A DNA stretch of 64,000 nt from Mucilaginibacter sp. (GCA_028287895.1 JAQBOV010000005.1:62001-126000), one strand, 5' to 3'. Shown: positions 26,107 through 34,759, counted from the first letter of the stretch. The notes: generated by a model from the letters alone, not told the origin. Program-made: numbers and translations.

Positions 26107-27357
26107 ATGAATAGCCAGGGCATAAAGCAATTATTAACCATTATTGAGCAGCAGCTCGACTGGGGAGATGCCACAACCTGGCAAAGCAAAGATTTTGAAT
26201 TACTAAATCAGCTTATTTTCGAAAAGACGAAAGTATCCCTAAGCGCCAGTACCCTGCGCCGGATATGGGGACGTGTAGAATACAATCATTTGCCCAGCGG
26301 CACCACTTTAGATACTTTGGCCCGGTTTGCCGGGTTTGAAAGCTGGAGGGCATTCAGCCGCCAAAACCCTGGAACAGCTCAAGCTATTACTGAAAATCCG
26401 GCACTAGGACCAAAAGCTAAAGCAGGACGGGCGGTAAAAATAGCCCTGGTTATTCTGACTGCGGTTACTATTGCCGTGGTAAGCATATATGCCAAAAAAA
26501 CGCCTGCTCCGATTAAGGGGCCATACTTATTTAACACCCGCCCTGTCACCCGCACAATTCCCAACTCGGTCGTTTTCACTTATGATGTTAAGACCAATCC
26601 GGGCGATTCGGTTTTTATCCAGCAATCCTGGGACCCAGATACCCGCATACCGGTGGATAAGAACAAGCATCAGTTTACTTCAATTTATTATAGTCCCGGC
26701 TTTTATCATGCCAAATTATTGGTCAATAATAAAATTGTAAAGGAGCGGCTGTTGATGATACCCACCACTGGCTGGCTTGGGTTAATAGAACACCAACCCG
26801 TTCCTGTTTACCTCGACCCAAAGGATTTTATCAGCAGGGACGGAATGCGGCTTCCGGCATCAGTTATCACTCGAAACAATATACCTTTCGGTCCGCAACC
26901 TCCCGCGGTAAGCTACTTCAACGTTGGCAATTTTGATCCGGTCCCGCTTAAGGATTTTTCATTTAGTGCAGAAATAAGGAATGATTACCACGATGGCGCA
27001 GCCGCCTGCCAGTATGTGCAGATCACCCTGTTCACCGATAATACGCCGGTGATCATCTTTCTATCGGCCAGAGGCTGTATATCCAATCTCGTCCTGTTAA
27101 ACGGGCGCTATTACGAATCCGGCAAAAACAACGACCTGTCCGGCTTTGGCGCCGACCTCTCCCAATGGGTAAAGGTAAGCTGCCGTAGTATTCCGGGCAA
27201 GATCCAATATTTTGTGAACGATAAATTGGTTTATCAATCTACCCTGCCTTTATATAACGAAAACATTGTTGGCATGGGGTATGGCTTCCAGGGCACAGGG
27301 TCTGTAAAGAATATTGAGCTAAAAACCAGTAATAAATTGGCCTTTAAGGCGTTTTAA
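26107..27357 (+). CDS. Membrane-anchored HTH regulator with PKD-like and ConA-like outer part
   Basis: Three parts can be seen in 416 residues. Residues ~30-85 (SASTLRRIWGRVEYN, TLDTLARFAGFESWRAF) form a helix-turn-helix-like cytoplasmic domain of a kind common at the N-terminus of Bacteroidota membrane regulators. Residues ~109-128 are one membrane segment with no signal peptide, so the N-terminus stays inside. The outside half has a PKD-like block (residues ~150-215, GDSVFIQQSWDPDTRIPVD ... YHAKLLVNN) and a ConA/LamG-like domain (residues ~270-410, DFSFSAEIRND ... WVKVSC ... IQYFVNDKLVYQ ... NIVGMGYGFQGTG). It is divergent from the secreted ConA-fold/propeller genes, its likely targets (inference). 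Confidence 0.77.
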   Translation: MNSQGIKQLLTIIEQQLDWGDATTWQSKDFELLNQLIFEKTKVSLSASTLRRIWGRVEYNHLPSGTTLDTLARFAGFESWRAFSRQNPGTAQAITENPALGPKAKAGRAVKIALVILTAVTIAVVSIYAKKTPAPIKGPYLFNTRPVTRTIPNSVVFTYDVKTNPGDSVFIQQSWDPDTRIPVDKNKHQFTSIYYSPGFYHAKLLVNNKIVKERLLMIPTTGWLGLIEHQPVPVYLDPKDFISRDGMRLPASVITRNNIPFGPQPPAVSYFNVGNFDPVPLKDFSFSAEIRNDYHDGAAACQYVQITLFTDNTPVIIFLSARGCISNLVLLNGRYYESGKNNDLSGFGADLSQWVKVSCRSIPGKIQYFVNDKLVYQSTLPLYNENIVGMGYGFQGTGSVKNIELKTSNKLAFKAF

Positions 27358-27464
27358 ACCCATTTTTTGCGCCGAGCGAAGCAATCCCGGGCCGGCGGGC
27401 TTAGAATTTGAAAGCTGACCCACCAACCGGAATCACTCCGCTCGGTGCACTATATTTTAATTGG

Positions 27465-27824
27465 CTATATCAACCTGCCAGTTTTCATGGCTTCCTGCAG
27501 GTTTTGCACTTTGAATTTCGGCTTATAGATTTTTCTGGCCACCTTTTTCACCCAGCTGGAACGATAACCAAATACCGTTTTTATCACATCTACACCCACT
27601 GAACCCTTTGGATACCCGTATTTATACCAGGTAAATTTAGAGTTGTCAATACGGAATGTATCGGTAAACTCGGCCAGGAAAAGGTCGATCTCAATATCAA
27701 AAATATCCAGATCAAGGTCGATACTGGTATCTACGGTCAGTGCATCCGGATCTACCTTCTGTATCTTGTATCGCTGGCAATATCCTGTAATAAATTCCTT
27801 TAATTCGGGCAGTACTTCTTCCAT
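27465..27824 (-). CDS. DUF1493 family protein
   Basis: A 119-residue acidic protein matching the DUF1493 family: an N-terminal LKEFITGYCQRY helix, the acidic TSIDLDLDIFDIEIDLFLAEF segment that looks like an acyl-carrier-type helix pair, and a basic C-terminal end. The family is uncharacterised, sometimes called acyl carrier protein-like; I do not assign a function. Monocistronic, convergent with the HTH regulator and divergent from the HAD gene. Confidence 0.75.
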   Translation of the reverse strand: MEEVLPELKEFITGYCQRYKIQKVDPDALTVDTSIDLDLDIFDIEIDLFLAEFTDTFRIDNSKFTWYKYGYPKGSVGVDVIKTVFGYRSSWVKKVARKIYKPKFKVQNLQEAMKTGRLI

Positions 27825-27971
27825 TTTAAATGAATTTTTTTGATCGCTCTTGATATAAGACGATACTTTTTTAAAACGGTTGCATGTTATTTTAAAATAA
27901 TCGAAAAAAATTTCCCAGCGAGCGGTGAATCAACCTCAATCACTTATAATTGCACCATATTTTTAAACTCG

Positions 27972-28658
27972 ATGGATATAAAAGTGATCGGCTTTGACGC
28001 CGATGATACCCTCTGGGTAAATGAACCTTATTTTCAGAACACCGAAAAGAAGTTTTGTACCCTGCTGGAAGAATTTATGCCCCAGCATGCCATATCGCGC
28101 GAGTTGCTCAAGATTGAGATAGAGAACCTGGCTTTGTATGGTTATGGCATAAAAGGTTATATCCTTTCCATGATAGAAACCGCCTTAAAAGTGACAGACA
28201 ACACCATCAGCAATGATGCTATTGAAAGAATCATCAATTACGGTAAAGAATTGCTGAACGAGCCTATTGAGCTGCTGGAGAATGTGGAAGAAGTATTGAA
28301 CGCTTTACAGGGACATTACCGCATCGTAGTAGCCACCAAAGGCGACCTGCTGGACCAGGAACGAAAACTCAAAAAATCAACATTGAGCCATTATTTTCAC
28401 CATATCGAGATTATGTCCGAAAAAGGCGAAGAGGATTATTTAAAGCTGATCAAGCATCTGGATATCCGCCCTGATGAGTTCATGATGATCGGCAATTCGC
28501 TTAAGTCGGATGTTATCCCGGTCTTAAATATCGGCGGGCATGCTATTCACGTGCCCTACCATACTACCTGGGCACATGAGCAGGTGGAAGCTACGCTGGA
28601 TCATCCGAATTTCGGCCATGTAGCGCATTTGAAAGAGGTGTTGGGGTTGATGCTTTGA
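27972..28658 (+). CDS. HAD-superfamily hydrolase
   Basis: I place the start at the ATG at 27972 because the HAD core follows at once: FDADDTLW (motif I, with nucleophile Asp and general acid Asp), VVATKGD (motif II Thr), the Lys in the KKSTLSHYF region and MMIGNSLKSDVIP (motif III/IV with Asp). The frame is open upstream to 27840 but that part has no resemblance. It is a small soluble phosphatase of the beta-phosphoglucomutase/pyrimidine nucleotidase branch; the substrate is not known. Confidence 0.88.
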   Translation: MDIKVIGFDADDTLWVNEPYFQNTEKKFCTLLEEFMPQHAISRELLKIEIENLALYGYGIKGYILSMIETALKVTDNTISNDAIERIINYGKELLNEPIELLENVEEVLNALQGHYRIVVATKGDLLDQERKLKKSTLSHYFHHIEIMSEKGEEDYLKLIKHLDIRPDEFMMIGNSLKSDVIPVLNIGGHAIHVPYHTTWAHEQVEATLDHPNFGHVAHLKEVLGLML

Positions 28659-28680
28659 GATAAAGCAGACCCTTTTCGAG

Positions 28681-28726
28681 CCTGTGAAGATCTGTGGGTA
28701 AAAATTAACCACAGTGATTCGCAGAG
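28681..28726. repeat. Decayed inverted repeat (TGTGGGT / AACCACAG)
   Basis: CCTGTGAAGATCTGTGGGT and a degraded inverted copy lie 6 nt apart, just after the HAD stop. It resembles the elements at 997 and 57659. Confidence 0.5.
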
Positions 28727-28754
28727 TTATAAGCCAAAGAATCACCGGCATTTG

Positions 28755-29264
28755 TCACACCTGTTTCTCAAACACCGCCAGCTCAATTACCTGGTTAGGC
28801 GTACCAAATTTGGTCGTTTCCGGGAAGGGCATTGTTGTTCCGGTGGCACGATATCCCCTGCGCTCATACCATTTGATCAGTTCGTGGCGGGTGGTAATTA
28901 CCGTCATAAATAGGGTACGGCAGTTGAGCCGATGGGCAATTTTTTCGGCCTCATGCAGCAGTTGGCGCCCAATACCCTTTGTTTGCAGGGTTGGCGATAC
29001 AGTAAGCATACCCAGATAGAGGCTTTGCTTTTTCAATTCTAAATATACACATCCGATTATTTGTCCGTCATGATCGGTGTACTTTAGTATCGTGGTGTTA
29101 GCATCCGCCAGGTACTCGCTCATGGTGGGCTCATCTATCCGGATGCCATCCAGTAAATGCGCCTCGCTTGTCCAACCCTTTTGTGATGATTCGCCCCGAT
29201 AAGCGCTATTGACCAGTTTTGTTAATTCGGAGGCATCGGCTGATGTGGCTTCAGATATGGGCAT
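28755..29264 (-). CDS. GNAT family N-acetyltransferase
   Basis: A 169-residue single-domain GNAT: LTKLVNSAYRGE near the start, IGCVYLELKKQSLYLGMLTVSPTLQTKGIGRQLLHEAE carrying motif A (V-x-P-x-x-x-x-x-G-I-G), and MTVITTRHELIKWYERRGYRATG at the end. The acceptor substrate is unknown. Single gene, convergent with the HAD gene. Confidence 0.88.
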   Translation of the reverse strand: MPISEATSADASELTKLVNSAYRGESSQKGWTSEAHLLDGIRIDEPTMSEYLADANTTILKYTDHDGQIIGCVYLELKKQSLYLGMLTVSPTLQTKGIGRQLLHEAEKIAHRLNCRTLFMTVITTRHELIKWYERRGYRATGTTMPFPETTKFGTPNQVIELAVFEKQV

Positions 29265-29401
29265 TTTTAATTTTTAAAACCGCAAACCTAATTTTTTTGC
29301 AATTAATAACATAGTGCCCCGCTATGATTTAATCGTTTTAATGACCGTGTCGTGCTTATCAATAATCAACCACTCACTAAATCAACCTGAGGCGCTCACC
29401 A

Positions 29402-30046
29402 TCACATTTTACCCAGCAGGATCATCGTCAACATAAAGACATCATATGCCAGGCGGAAGAATATCAGGTACCACAGGTTGCCCTTAAATACTTTATACAA
29501 CCCGGTAATAAACAGGGCAAATATAAATATGGCTATAACTGCGCCTACCCCTTGCTGCCAATGATAAATGGCAAACAGGATGCTGGTGATTAACCCGCTG
29601 ATGACAAATGAGCCTTTGAACATCGCCTTTACCCGGTTAAAAATAAATCCGCGGAAAACGATCTCTTGATAAGGGATAACCAGCAATGCGGCCAGCAAAA
29701 GCAGCAGGATATCATTTATAAAATGATGCCTGCTAAAATTAAAATCCGATAAATTGGCGCTTTTAAAACCAAGGTGCGTAATGAGCCGGCCCAATATCCA
29801 GAAATGAAAAGCCGCGTAAGCAAGGCCGGTAGCCCCGCCGGTATAAAAAGCCCGCCATCGCAGATCAGAAAAACGGAAGCCTATAGCGCTAAAACTTTCA
29901 CCGTTCAGGTTCAGGTAAATCCAGGTTACGCCCAGCACCACAAAAGGAAAGGCGTAGACAGGCAAATGCCCATAATGCGCAAACAGCATCACAAAGGCGA
30001 TCATGATGACGTCGGCCCATATCCTGTGCTTTTTATTGAGCGCCAT
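29402..30046 (-). CDS. CPBP-family intramembrane protein with altered catalytic motifs
   Basis: A 214-residue, about seven-segment membrane protein. Motif 1 of CPBP (CaaX-type) proteases is EExxxR; here it reads QEIVFR, with Gln for the first Glu. Motif 2 FxxxH is present (FAIYH). The third motif, normally HxxxN, reads RLAYD, so the His and Asn are lost. The protein may be a pseudoenzyme. It starts 5 bp after the cupin gene's stop, so the pair is likely co-translated. Confidence 0.75.
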   Translation of the reverse strand: MALNKKHRIWADVIMIAFVMLFAHYGHLPVYAFPFVVLGVTWIYLNLNGESFSAIGFRFSDLRWRAFYTGGATGLAYAAFHFWILGRLITHLGFKSANLSDFNFSRHHFINDILLLLLAALLVIPYQEIVFRGFIFNRVKAMFKGSFVISGLITSILFAIYHWQQGVGAVIAIFIFALFITGLYKVFKGNLWYLIFFRLAYDVFMLTMILLGKM

Positions 30047-30051
30047 CTAGG

Positions 30052-30387
30052 TCACAAAGCCCTGTAATCTTCCCTTACCGGACTGAATAGGTCCAGCAGT
30101 TTACAATCCGTGATCGCAGTGCCGCCATGCTGCACATTAGAGGGGATAACGGCGAACAGTCCCGGCTCGAGCACCTGGCGATCGCCGCCTACGGTCAACT
30201 CAAATTTACCTTCGAGCACAAAGGAACATTGCTGGTGAATATGCTGATGCAGTGGCACCGAGCAACCGGCCTTCACCTCTATAAAATTAATGGTATTATT
30301 ATCCGTGTGGATCAGCTTAGAGAAAAATCCCCTTGCGGTCTCTTTGGTGGGAATATCTGAAAAATGGCGGAAGATGGTCGTATTCAT
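30052..30387 (-). CDS. Cupin-domain protein
   Basis: A 111-residue single cupin. Motif 1 is [24 protein letters not shown] (His-His-Glu type metal ligands); motif 2 is [15 protein letters not shown] with the last His. The compact one-domain form and small size fit sugar or metabolite-binding/epimerase-like cupins; the ligand is unknown. It leads a two-gene unit with the CPBP protein. Confidence 0.85.
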   Translation of the reverse strand: MNTTIFRHFSDIPTKETARGFFSKLIHTDNNTINFIEVKAGCSVPLHQHIHQQCSFVLEGKFELTVGGDRQVLEPGLFAVIPSNVQHGGTAITDCKLLDLFSPVREDYRAL

Positions 30388-30523
30388 GTCAATTGATTGA
30401 GAGGCTAAATATACAATTGTGGAGAACGAATACCGGGCAGACGCATTAAAATTATTATAAGACGAACGAACTTCCGAAGTTTTAAAAACTCAGGAAGTTT
30501 TAAAGCAAAACGCCAGCGCTAAG

Positions 30524-31768
30524 TTAAATCGCTCTGAATATCACAATTCCATTATGGCCGCCAAATCCAAAAGTATTACTCATGGCCACCTTTACTTTAT
30601 GGTTGATCGATTCATTTAAAACGATATTCAAATTTTTCGGAATTGCCGGATCAAGCACCTGTGTATTGATAGTAGGCGGAATGACCTGGTCGCGGATAGA
30701 CAGTAATGAGATGATAGCTTCAATGGCTCCCGCAGCGCCCAGCAGATGCCCGGTCATAGATTTTGTAGAGCTGATCTGCAGGCTTAAACTTTCATTGTTA
30801 CTTACGGATAAAAGCGCTTTAATCTCGGACAAATCGCCAACATGCGTAGAGGTGGCATGCATGTTCAGATAGTCAACCTCGGCAATGGATATCCCTGATT
30901 CTTTAAGGGCCATTTGCATTGCCCTGGCAGCGCCTATCCCTTCGGGGTGAGTTGCCGTCATGTGGTAAGCATCTGCAGTCATGGCGGCGCCTGTTACCTC
31001 GGCGTAGATATGTGCTCCTCTTTTCACTGCATGCTGGTAATCTTCCAAAACTAATGCCCCTGCACCTTCGGCCATCACAAAACCATCACGGTCGGCATCA
31101 AACGGTCTGGAAGCATGCTGCGGGTCATCGTTCCTGGCAGACATCGCCTTCATCGAGCTAAAACCGCCAAATGATGCAGGAGTAATAGGCGCCTCAGAAC
31201 CCCCTGTGATTATAATTTTAGCTTTACCCAGGCGGATATAATTAAACGCATCCATAATAGCCGTGTTGGAGGTGGCACATGCAGATACGGCGGTGTAATT
31301 AATACCCATATACCCGTTACGGATAGAGATCATTCCCGAAGCCATGTTGGATAACAGCTTTGGCACAAAAAAAGGACTGAAACGCGGGTGTCCATCTCCC
31401 GAAACATAATCGGTTACCTGTTCTTCAAATGTTTCCATTCCGCCCTGCCCGGTGCCCCAAATCACACCAACATCAAAAGCGTCAAGATCTTCCAGGTTAA
31501 AGCCAGAATCCTTTATCGCCTCATCAGATGCAATCAGGGCATATTGTGTAAAAGGGTCGGTTCTTTTCATCTCGGCTCTGTCCAGGTAATCAGCTGCATT
31601 AAAATCTTTCAACTCGCAGGCAAATTGTGTTCTGAATAATGAGGGATCAAAACGCGTGATCCTGGCCGCTGCACTTTTTCCATCAACAATATTTTGCCAA
31701 AATGTTTTTACATTATTACCCAAAGGCGTTAATGCGCCAAGCCCGGTTACTACTACCCTATTTAACAT
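30524..31768 (-). CDS. fabF: 3-oxoacyl-[acyl-carrier-protein] synthase II (FabF-type)
   Basis: The start at the ATG 31768 is preferred over 31792 because the family begins right there (RVVVTGLGALTPLGNN). The Cys-His-His triad is complete: Cys in SACATSNTAI, His in NMHATSTHVGD and His in STKSMTGHLLGAAGA. It elongates acyl chains with malonyl-ACP. No acpP or other fab gene lies next to it, and promoter and operator sequences sit just upstream, so this may be a second, regulated FabF rather than the housekeeping copy (inference). Confidence 0.93.
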   Translation of the reverse strand: MLNRVVVTGLGALTPLGNNVKTFWQNIVDGKSAAARITRFDPSLFRTQFACELKDFNAADYLDRAEMKRTDPFTQYALIASDEAIKDSGFNLEDLDAFDVGVIWGTGQGGMETFEEQVTDYVSGDGHPRFSPFFVPKLLSNMASGMISIRNGYMGINYTAVSACATSNTAIMDAFNYIRLGKAKIIITGGSEAPITPASFGGFSSMKAMSARNDDPQHASRPFDADRDGFVMAEGAGALVLEDYQHAVKRGAHIYAEVTGAAMTADAYHMTATHPEGIGAARAMQMALKESGISIAEVDYLNMHATSTHVGDLSEIKALLSVSNNESLSLQISSTKSMTGHLLGAAGAIEAIISLLSIRDQVIPPTINTQVLDPAIPKNLNIVLNESINHKVKVAMSNTFGFGGHNGIVIFRAI

Positions 31769-31789
31769 AGTCGTTTTTATAAATTTTCG

Positions 31790-31797
31790 CAAAGGTA
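31790..31797 (-). promoter_or_regulatory. -7 box (TACCTTTG) of fabF
   Basis: An exact TAnnTTTG on the minus strand, 22 bp before the fabF ATG, overlapped by the palindromic operator next to it. Confidence 0.6.
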
Positions 31798-31817
31798 TAA
31801 TACCGATTGGTATTATA
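31796..31817. promoter_or_regulatory. TetR-type palindromic operator at the fabF promoter
   Basis: Nine-base arms TATAATACC and GGTATTATA are exact inverted copies with GATT between. The core ACCGATTGGT is of the kind bound by TetR/AcrR regulators. It overlaps the -7 box, so it would repress. No TetR gene is in the window. Confidence 0.7.
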
Positions 31818-31864
31818 TGTAATTATTTTATCACAGCTGCAGGCACCTGATTATAACATCCGCT

Positions 31865-32719
31865 CTAATTTTCAATTTGCTTGATAACAGAAATAATGTC
31901 CTGCTCGCCCAAAGCGGGTTCAGCTTCCTGGAAAGTTTTAAATGCTACCTGGCCCAGTGGTGTGCTTAGTCCCAGGTCTTTTGCAAGGCGCAGGTCTTTT
32001 GCTATATGCTTCAAGGCAAATGCTGCACTATAGTTATCGTTTATAATAGCATCGCCTTTAATTTTAATAAAAGGGCTGCCCAATGCGCTGTTATTTATAA
32101 GGGTGAGCAAGTCGGTGTTTTTAATGCCATTTTCGCCGGCAAAAACAACGGCTTCAGCAAGCCCCTGAGCATAGACGCCAAGCAACGTATTAATCACGAG
32201 TTTAGCCGTATTGCCCGCGCCGGTATCGCCTACCAGCATGGCTAAGCGGCCGATCTTCTCCAGCACGGGTTTTGCTTGTTCAAAGGCATTTTCTTTGCCG
32301 CCAACCATTATAACCAGCTGACCTTCTTCTGCCTGTTTCACACTTCCGGAGACCGGTGCGTCCAGGTAATGGTGGCCCTGTTGTTCGCATAGGGCAGCCA
32401 TTTCCTTGCTGATGGCCGGGGAAACAGTGCTCATATTAATAATGATCTTACCGCTTATTTTAGCACTCAGCAAGCCATCTTCACCATTAAAAATGTCCCT
32501 GGTAGCTTTATCATCCGAAACCATGATGATAACTATATTTGAATTTTGAAATAACAATGCCGGAGAAGACGCCGTGGCGATACCCTTTGATTTAAAGGGA
32601 TCTTCTTTTTCCTTACTGCGGTTATAAACAGTTACAGGATAACCTGCTTTTATTAATTGCTGCGACATGGGAATTCCCATCTTTCCGAGGCCTATCCAGC
32701 CGATTTTAGTTGTATTCAT
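31865..32719 (-). CDS. 3-hydroxyisobutyrate dehydrogenase-type NAD(P)-dependent oxidoreductase
   Basis: Starting at the ATG at 32719 gives a clean Rossmann opening (KIGWIGLGKMGIPMSQQL). The frame is open to 32905 but adds only low-complexity residues. The family marks follow: MSTVSPAISKEMA, YLDAPVSGSVKQAEEGQL (substrate-binding DAPVSG) and GAGNTAKLVINTLLG with the catalytic Lys. Members oxidise beta-hydroxyacids such as 3-hydroxyisobutyrate, or reduce succinic semialdehyde; the natural substrate is not known. A TATATTTG box lies at 32797-32804 on the minus strand. Confidence 0.87.
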   Translation of the reverse strand: MNTTKIGWIGLGKMGIPMSQQLIKAGYPVTVYNRSKEKEDPFKSKGIATASSPALLFQNSNIVIIMVSDDKATRDIFNGEDGLLSAKISGKIIINMSTVSPAISKEMAALCEQQGHHYLDAPVSGSVKQAEEGQLVIMVGGKENAFEQAKPVLEKIGRLAMLVGDTGAGNTAKLVINTLLGVYAQGLAEAVVFAGENGIKNTDLLTLINNSALGSPFIKIKGDAIINDNYSAAFALKHIAKDLRLAKDLGLSTPLGQVAFKTFQEAEPALGEQDIISVIKQIEN

Positions 32720-32950
32720 GATATGATGTTTATTATCTACAGATCTTGTTTTTCCGTCAACTGCTCCTTTTAATTCAGGATAGCTGCCTGGTTCTGCAAA
32801 TATACCTGAATGGTCAGCAGCAAAAGGAATAACAGCGTTAACTGTTACATCACGATGACCTAGCTGCTTTTGGCTTTCATCATTTTTGTTCAAATAATAA
32901 AGCATAAGGCAAGCTAACTGATCAAGCTTTCACTATTATATTTAATGAAG

Positions 32951-32958
32951 TACATTTG
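32951..32958 (+). promoter_or_regulatory. -7 box (TACATTTG) of the AraC gene
   Basis: An exact TAnnTTTG, 33 bp before the ATG at 32992; the shared 15-bp motif lies between box and gene. Confidence 0.45.
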
Positions 32959-32966
32959 TATCAATG

Positions 32967-32981
32967 TTTGAATTTTGCAAA
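32967..32981. promoter_or_regulatory. Shared motif TTTGAATTTTGCAAA before the AraC gene
   Basis: Matches the motif at 33907-33921 in 14 of 15 positions and is a partial palindrome (TTTG...CAAA). A candidate binding site for the AraC protein encoded next to it. Confidence 0.5.
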
Positions 32982-32991
32982 TCCGGCAATC

Positions 32992-33897
32992 ATGGCAATT
33001 ACGACACTTGAAGAATTTTATAGCCAAACGTCCACACTTATCCCCGAGGGGATCAATAAGGAGATTGGCCATTTTAACATATTCAAAATAGATGAGATGA
33101 TAGCCCATACGAAAAAAAAAGGCACTATGCCTTATAACCGAAGGGCCTACTATAAGATCAGCATGATCAGTGGCCGAAATAAAGCTGAATATGCCGATAA
33201 AGTGATCGATATTGAAAAGAACGCCCTGTTATTCGCAACGCCAAAGATCCCCTATAACTATCTGCCGCAGGACGATAAGCAGTCGGGCTTCTTTTGTATT
33301 TTTACTGATGAATTTCTGATTCCCGCCAAAAGCGGGGTCGTATTGGATGATCTGCCACTTTTTCAGCCTGGCGGGTACCCTATTTTCCAGCTTTCGGATG
33401 CGGAAGTTGAAGATATCACCTACATATTCAAAAAAATGTATAAGGAACTGGTGTCCGCCTATGCCTATAAATATGATCTGCTGCGTAATTATGTGCTTGA
33501 GTTGATCCATTACGGACAAAAGCTGCAGCCAGCTGCAGTATTATACCCCTCGCATACTGCTTCGGCACGTGTATCTTCCTTATTTATTGAATTACTGGAA
33601 CGCCAGTTCCCAATTGATTCCCCCCACCAAAAACTCCGCCTGCGCACAGCTAAAGATTACGCGGAACGCCTGGCTGTCCATGTGAACCATTTGAATAAAG
33701 TATTAAAAGAAAACACCGGCAAAACCACTACCGATATTATTGCCTCCCGGATCATACAAGAGGCCAAGATCCTGCTCAGGCAAACCGACTGGAACATTTC
33801 TGAAATTGCCTATAGCCTGGGTTTTGAGCAGGTAGCACATTTTTCAAACTTTTTCAGAAAACAGACCTCATTAGCTCCGATAGCTTTCCGCTCATAA
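32992..33897 (+). CDS. AraC-family transcriptional regulator
   Basis: I start at the ATG at 32992; the open frame reaches a TTG at 32956 but that would overlap the promoter motif. Residues ~1-200 form a sensing domain of no recognised type; the C-terminal ~90 residues are the AraC double helix-turn-helix: AKDYAERLAVHVNHLNKVLK, then DWNISEIAYSLGFEQVAHFSNFFRK. It is followed 98 bp later by a short-chain dehydrogenase in the same direction, which shares its promoter motif. The signal is unknown. Confidence 0.88.
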   Translation: MAITTLEEFYSQTSTLIPEGINKEIGHFNIFKIDEMIAHTKKKGTMPYNRRAYYKISMISGRNKAEYADKVIDIEKNALLFATPKIPYNYLPQDDKQSGFFCIFTDEFLIPAKSGVVLDDLPLFQPGGYPIFQLSDAEVEDITYIFKKMYKELVSAYAYKYDLLRNYVLELIHYGQKLQPAAVLYPSHTASARVSSLFIELLERQFPIDSPHQKLRLRTAKDYAERLAVHVNHLNKVLKENTGKTTTDIIASRIIQEAKILLRQTDWNISEIAYSLGFEQVAHFSNFFRKQTSLAPIAFRS

Positions 33898-33906
33898 CAC
33901 CTTATA

Positions 33907-33921
33907 TTTGAATTTTACAAA
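33907..33921. promoter_or_regulatory. Shared motif TTTGAATTTTACAAA before the SDR gene
   Basis: Copy two of the motif at 32967; a further partial palindrome (TGTTTGCAAAC) follows at 33933. Candidate AraC operator. Confidence 0.5.
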
Positions 33922-33962
33922 CATTGGATTGATGTTTGCAAACTGCAGAAAACAATCCTGTT

Positions 33963-33970
33963 TACTTTTG
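33963..33970 (+). promoter_or_regulatory. -7 box (TACTTTTG) of the SDR gene
   Basis: An exact TAnnTTTG, 24 bp before the ATG at 33995. A TTTG lies at 33935 with a slightly long spacer. Confidence 0.5.
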
Positions 33971-33994
33971 TTCTATCAAAACAATAAAATAAAG

Positions 33995-34759
33995 ATGGAA
34001 TCAAATAACAAAATAGCACTGGTAACCGGCGGTAGCCGCGGGCTGGGTAAAGACATGGCACTAAGCCTTGCCAAAAAAGGCATTCATGTGATCCTGACCT
34101 ATCACAGCAAGAAAGACGAAGCCCAGGCAGTTGTTGCCGAAATTGAACGCAGCGGCAGAAATGCGGCAGCATTACAGCTAAATGCAGGTGATGCTAAAAG
34201 CTTCGACACTTTTTTCGGCCAGCTAAAAACTGTGCTGAAAGATACTTTTAATACAGATCATTTCGACTTTCTGATAAACAATGCAGGTATCGGCCTTGGC
34301 GCCCCGTTTGCCGAAACCACCGAGGATGATTTTGACGAGCTGATGAATATTCATTTCAAAGGTGTATTTTTCCTGACACAAAAATCCCTTCCGCTGATCA
34401 ATGACGGTGGACGTATTATTAATATTTCTACCGGACTGGTCCGCTTTAGTATGCCAGGTTATGGCGCCTACGCTTCTATGAAAGGCGCCATTGAAGTGCT
34501 CACCCGGTATATGGCTAAAGAGCTTGGGTCTCGTGGTATTGCAGCAAACGTAGTGGCGCCTGGTGCTATTGAAACTGACTTTGGCGGTGGTGCAGTAAGA
34601 GATAACGCTGAGATAAACCGGCACGTAGCAAGCATTACTGCGTTAGGCCGTGTGGGCTTGCCCGATGATATTGGTGGGGTAGTGGCCTTTTTATGTACCG
34701 AAGATGCCAGGTGGATCAACGGCCAGCGTATTGAAGTTTCAGGCGGCATGAATTTGTAA
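33995..34759 (+). CDS. Short-chain dehydrogenase/reductase (SDR)
   Basis: The ATG at 33995 opens the cofactor fold directly (ALVTGGSRGLGKDMA); the upstream open frame to 33908 covers promoter elements and is rejected. Key motifs: GGSRGLG (cofactor), NNAGIG, the Ser in INISTG and the YGAYASMK catalytic Tyr/Lys pair. It is a classical 255-residue SDR, probably NADP-linked; the substrate is unknown. It follows an AraC gene on the same strand, a common pairing in which the regulator controls the reductase. Confidence 0.9.
   Translation: MESNNKIALVTGGSRGLGKDMALSLAKKGIHVILTYHSKKDEAQAVVAEIERSGRNAAALQLNAGDAKSFDTFFGQLKTVLKDTFNTDHFDFLINNAGIGLGAPFAETTEDDFDELMNIHFKGVFFLTQKSLPLINDGGRIINISTGLVRFSMPGYGAYASMKGAIEVLTRYMAKELGSRGIAANVVAPGAIETDFGGGAVRDNAEINRHVASITALGRVGLPDDIGGVVAFLCTEDARWINGQRIEVSGGMNL

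Noticed and set aside
27369-27452. GCGCCGAGCG ... CGCTCGGTGC inverted pair
   Set aside because: One mismatch and a 60-bp loop, with no supporting context; could be a repeat edge, not enough to call.
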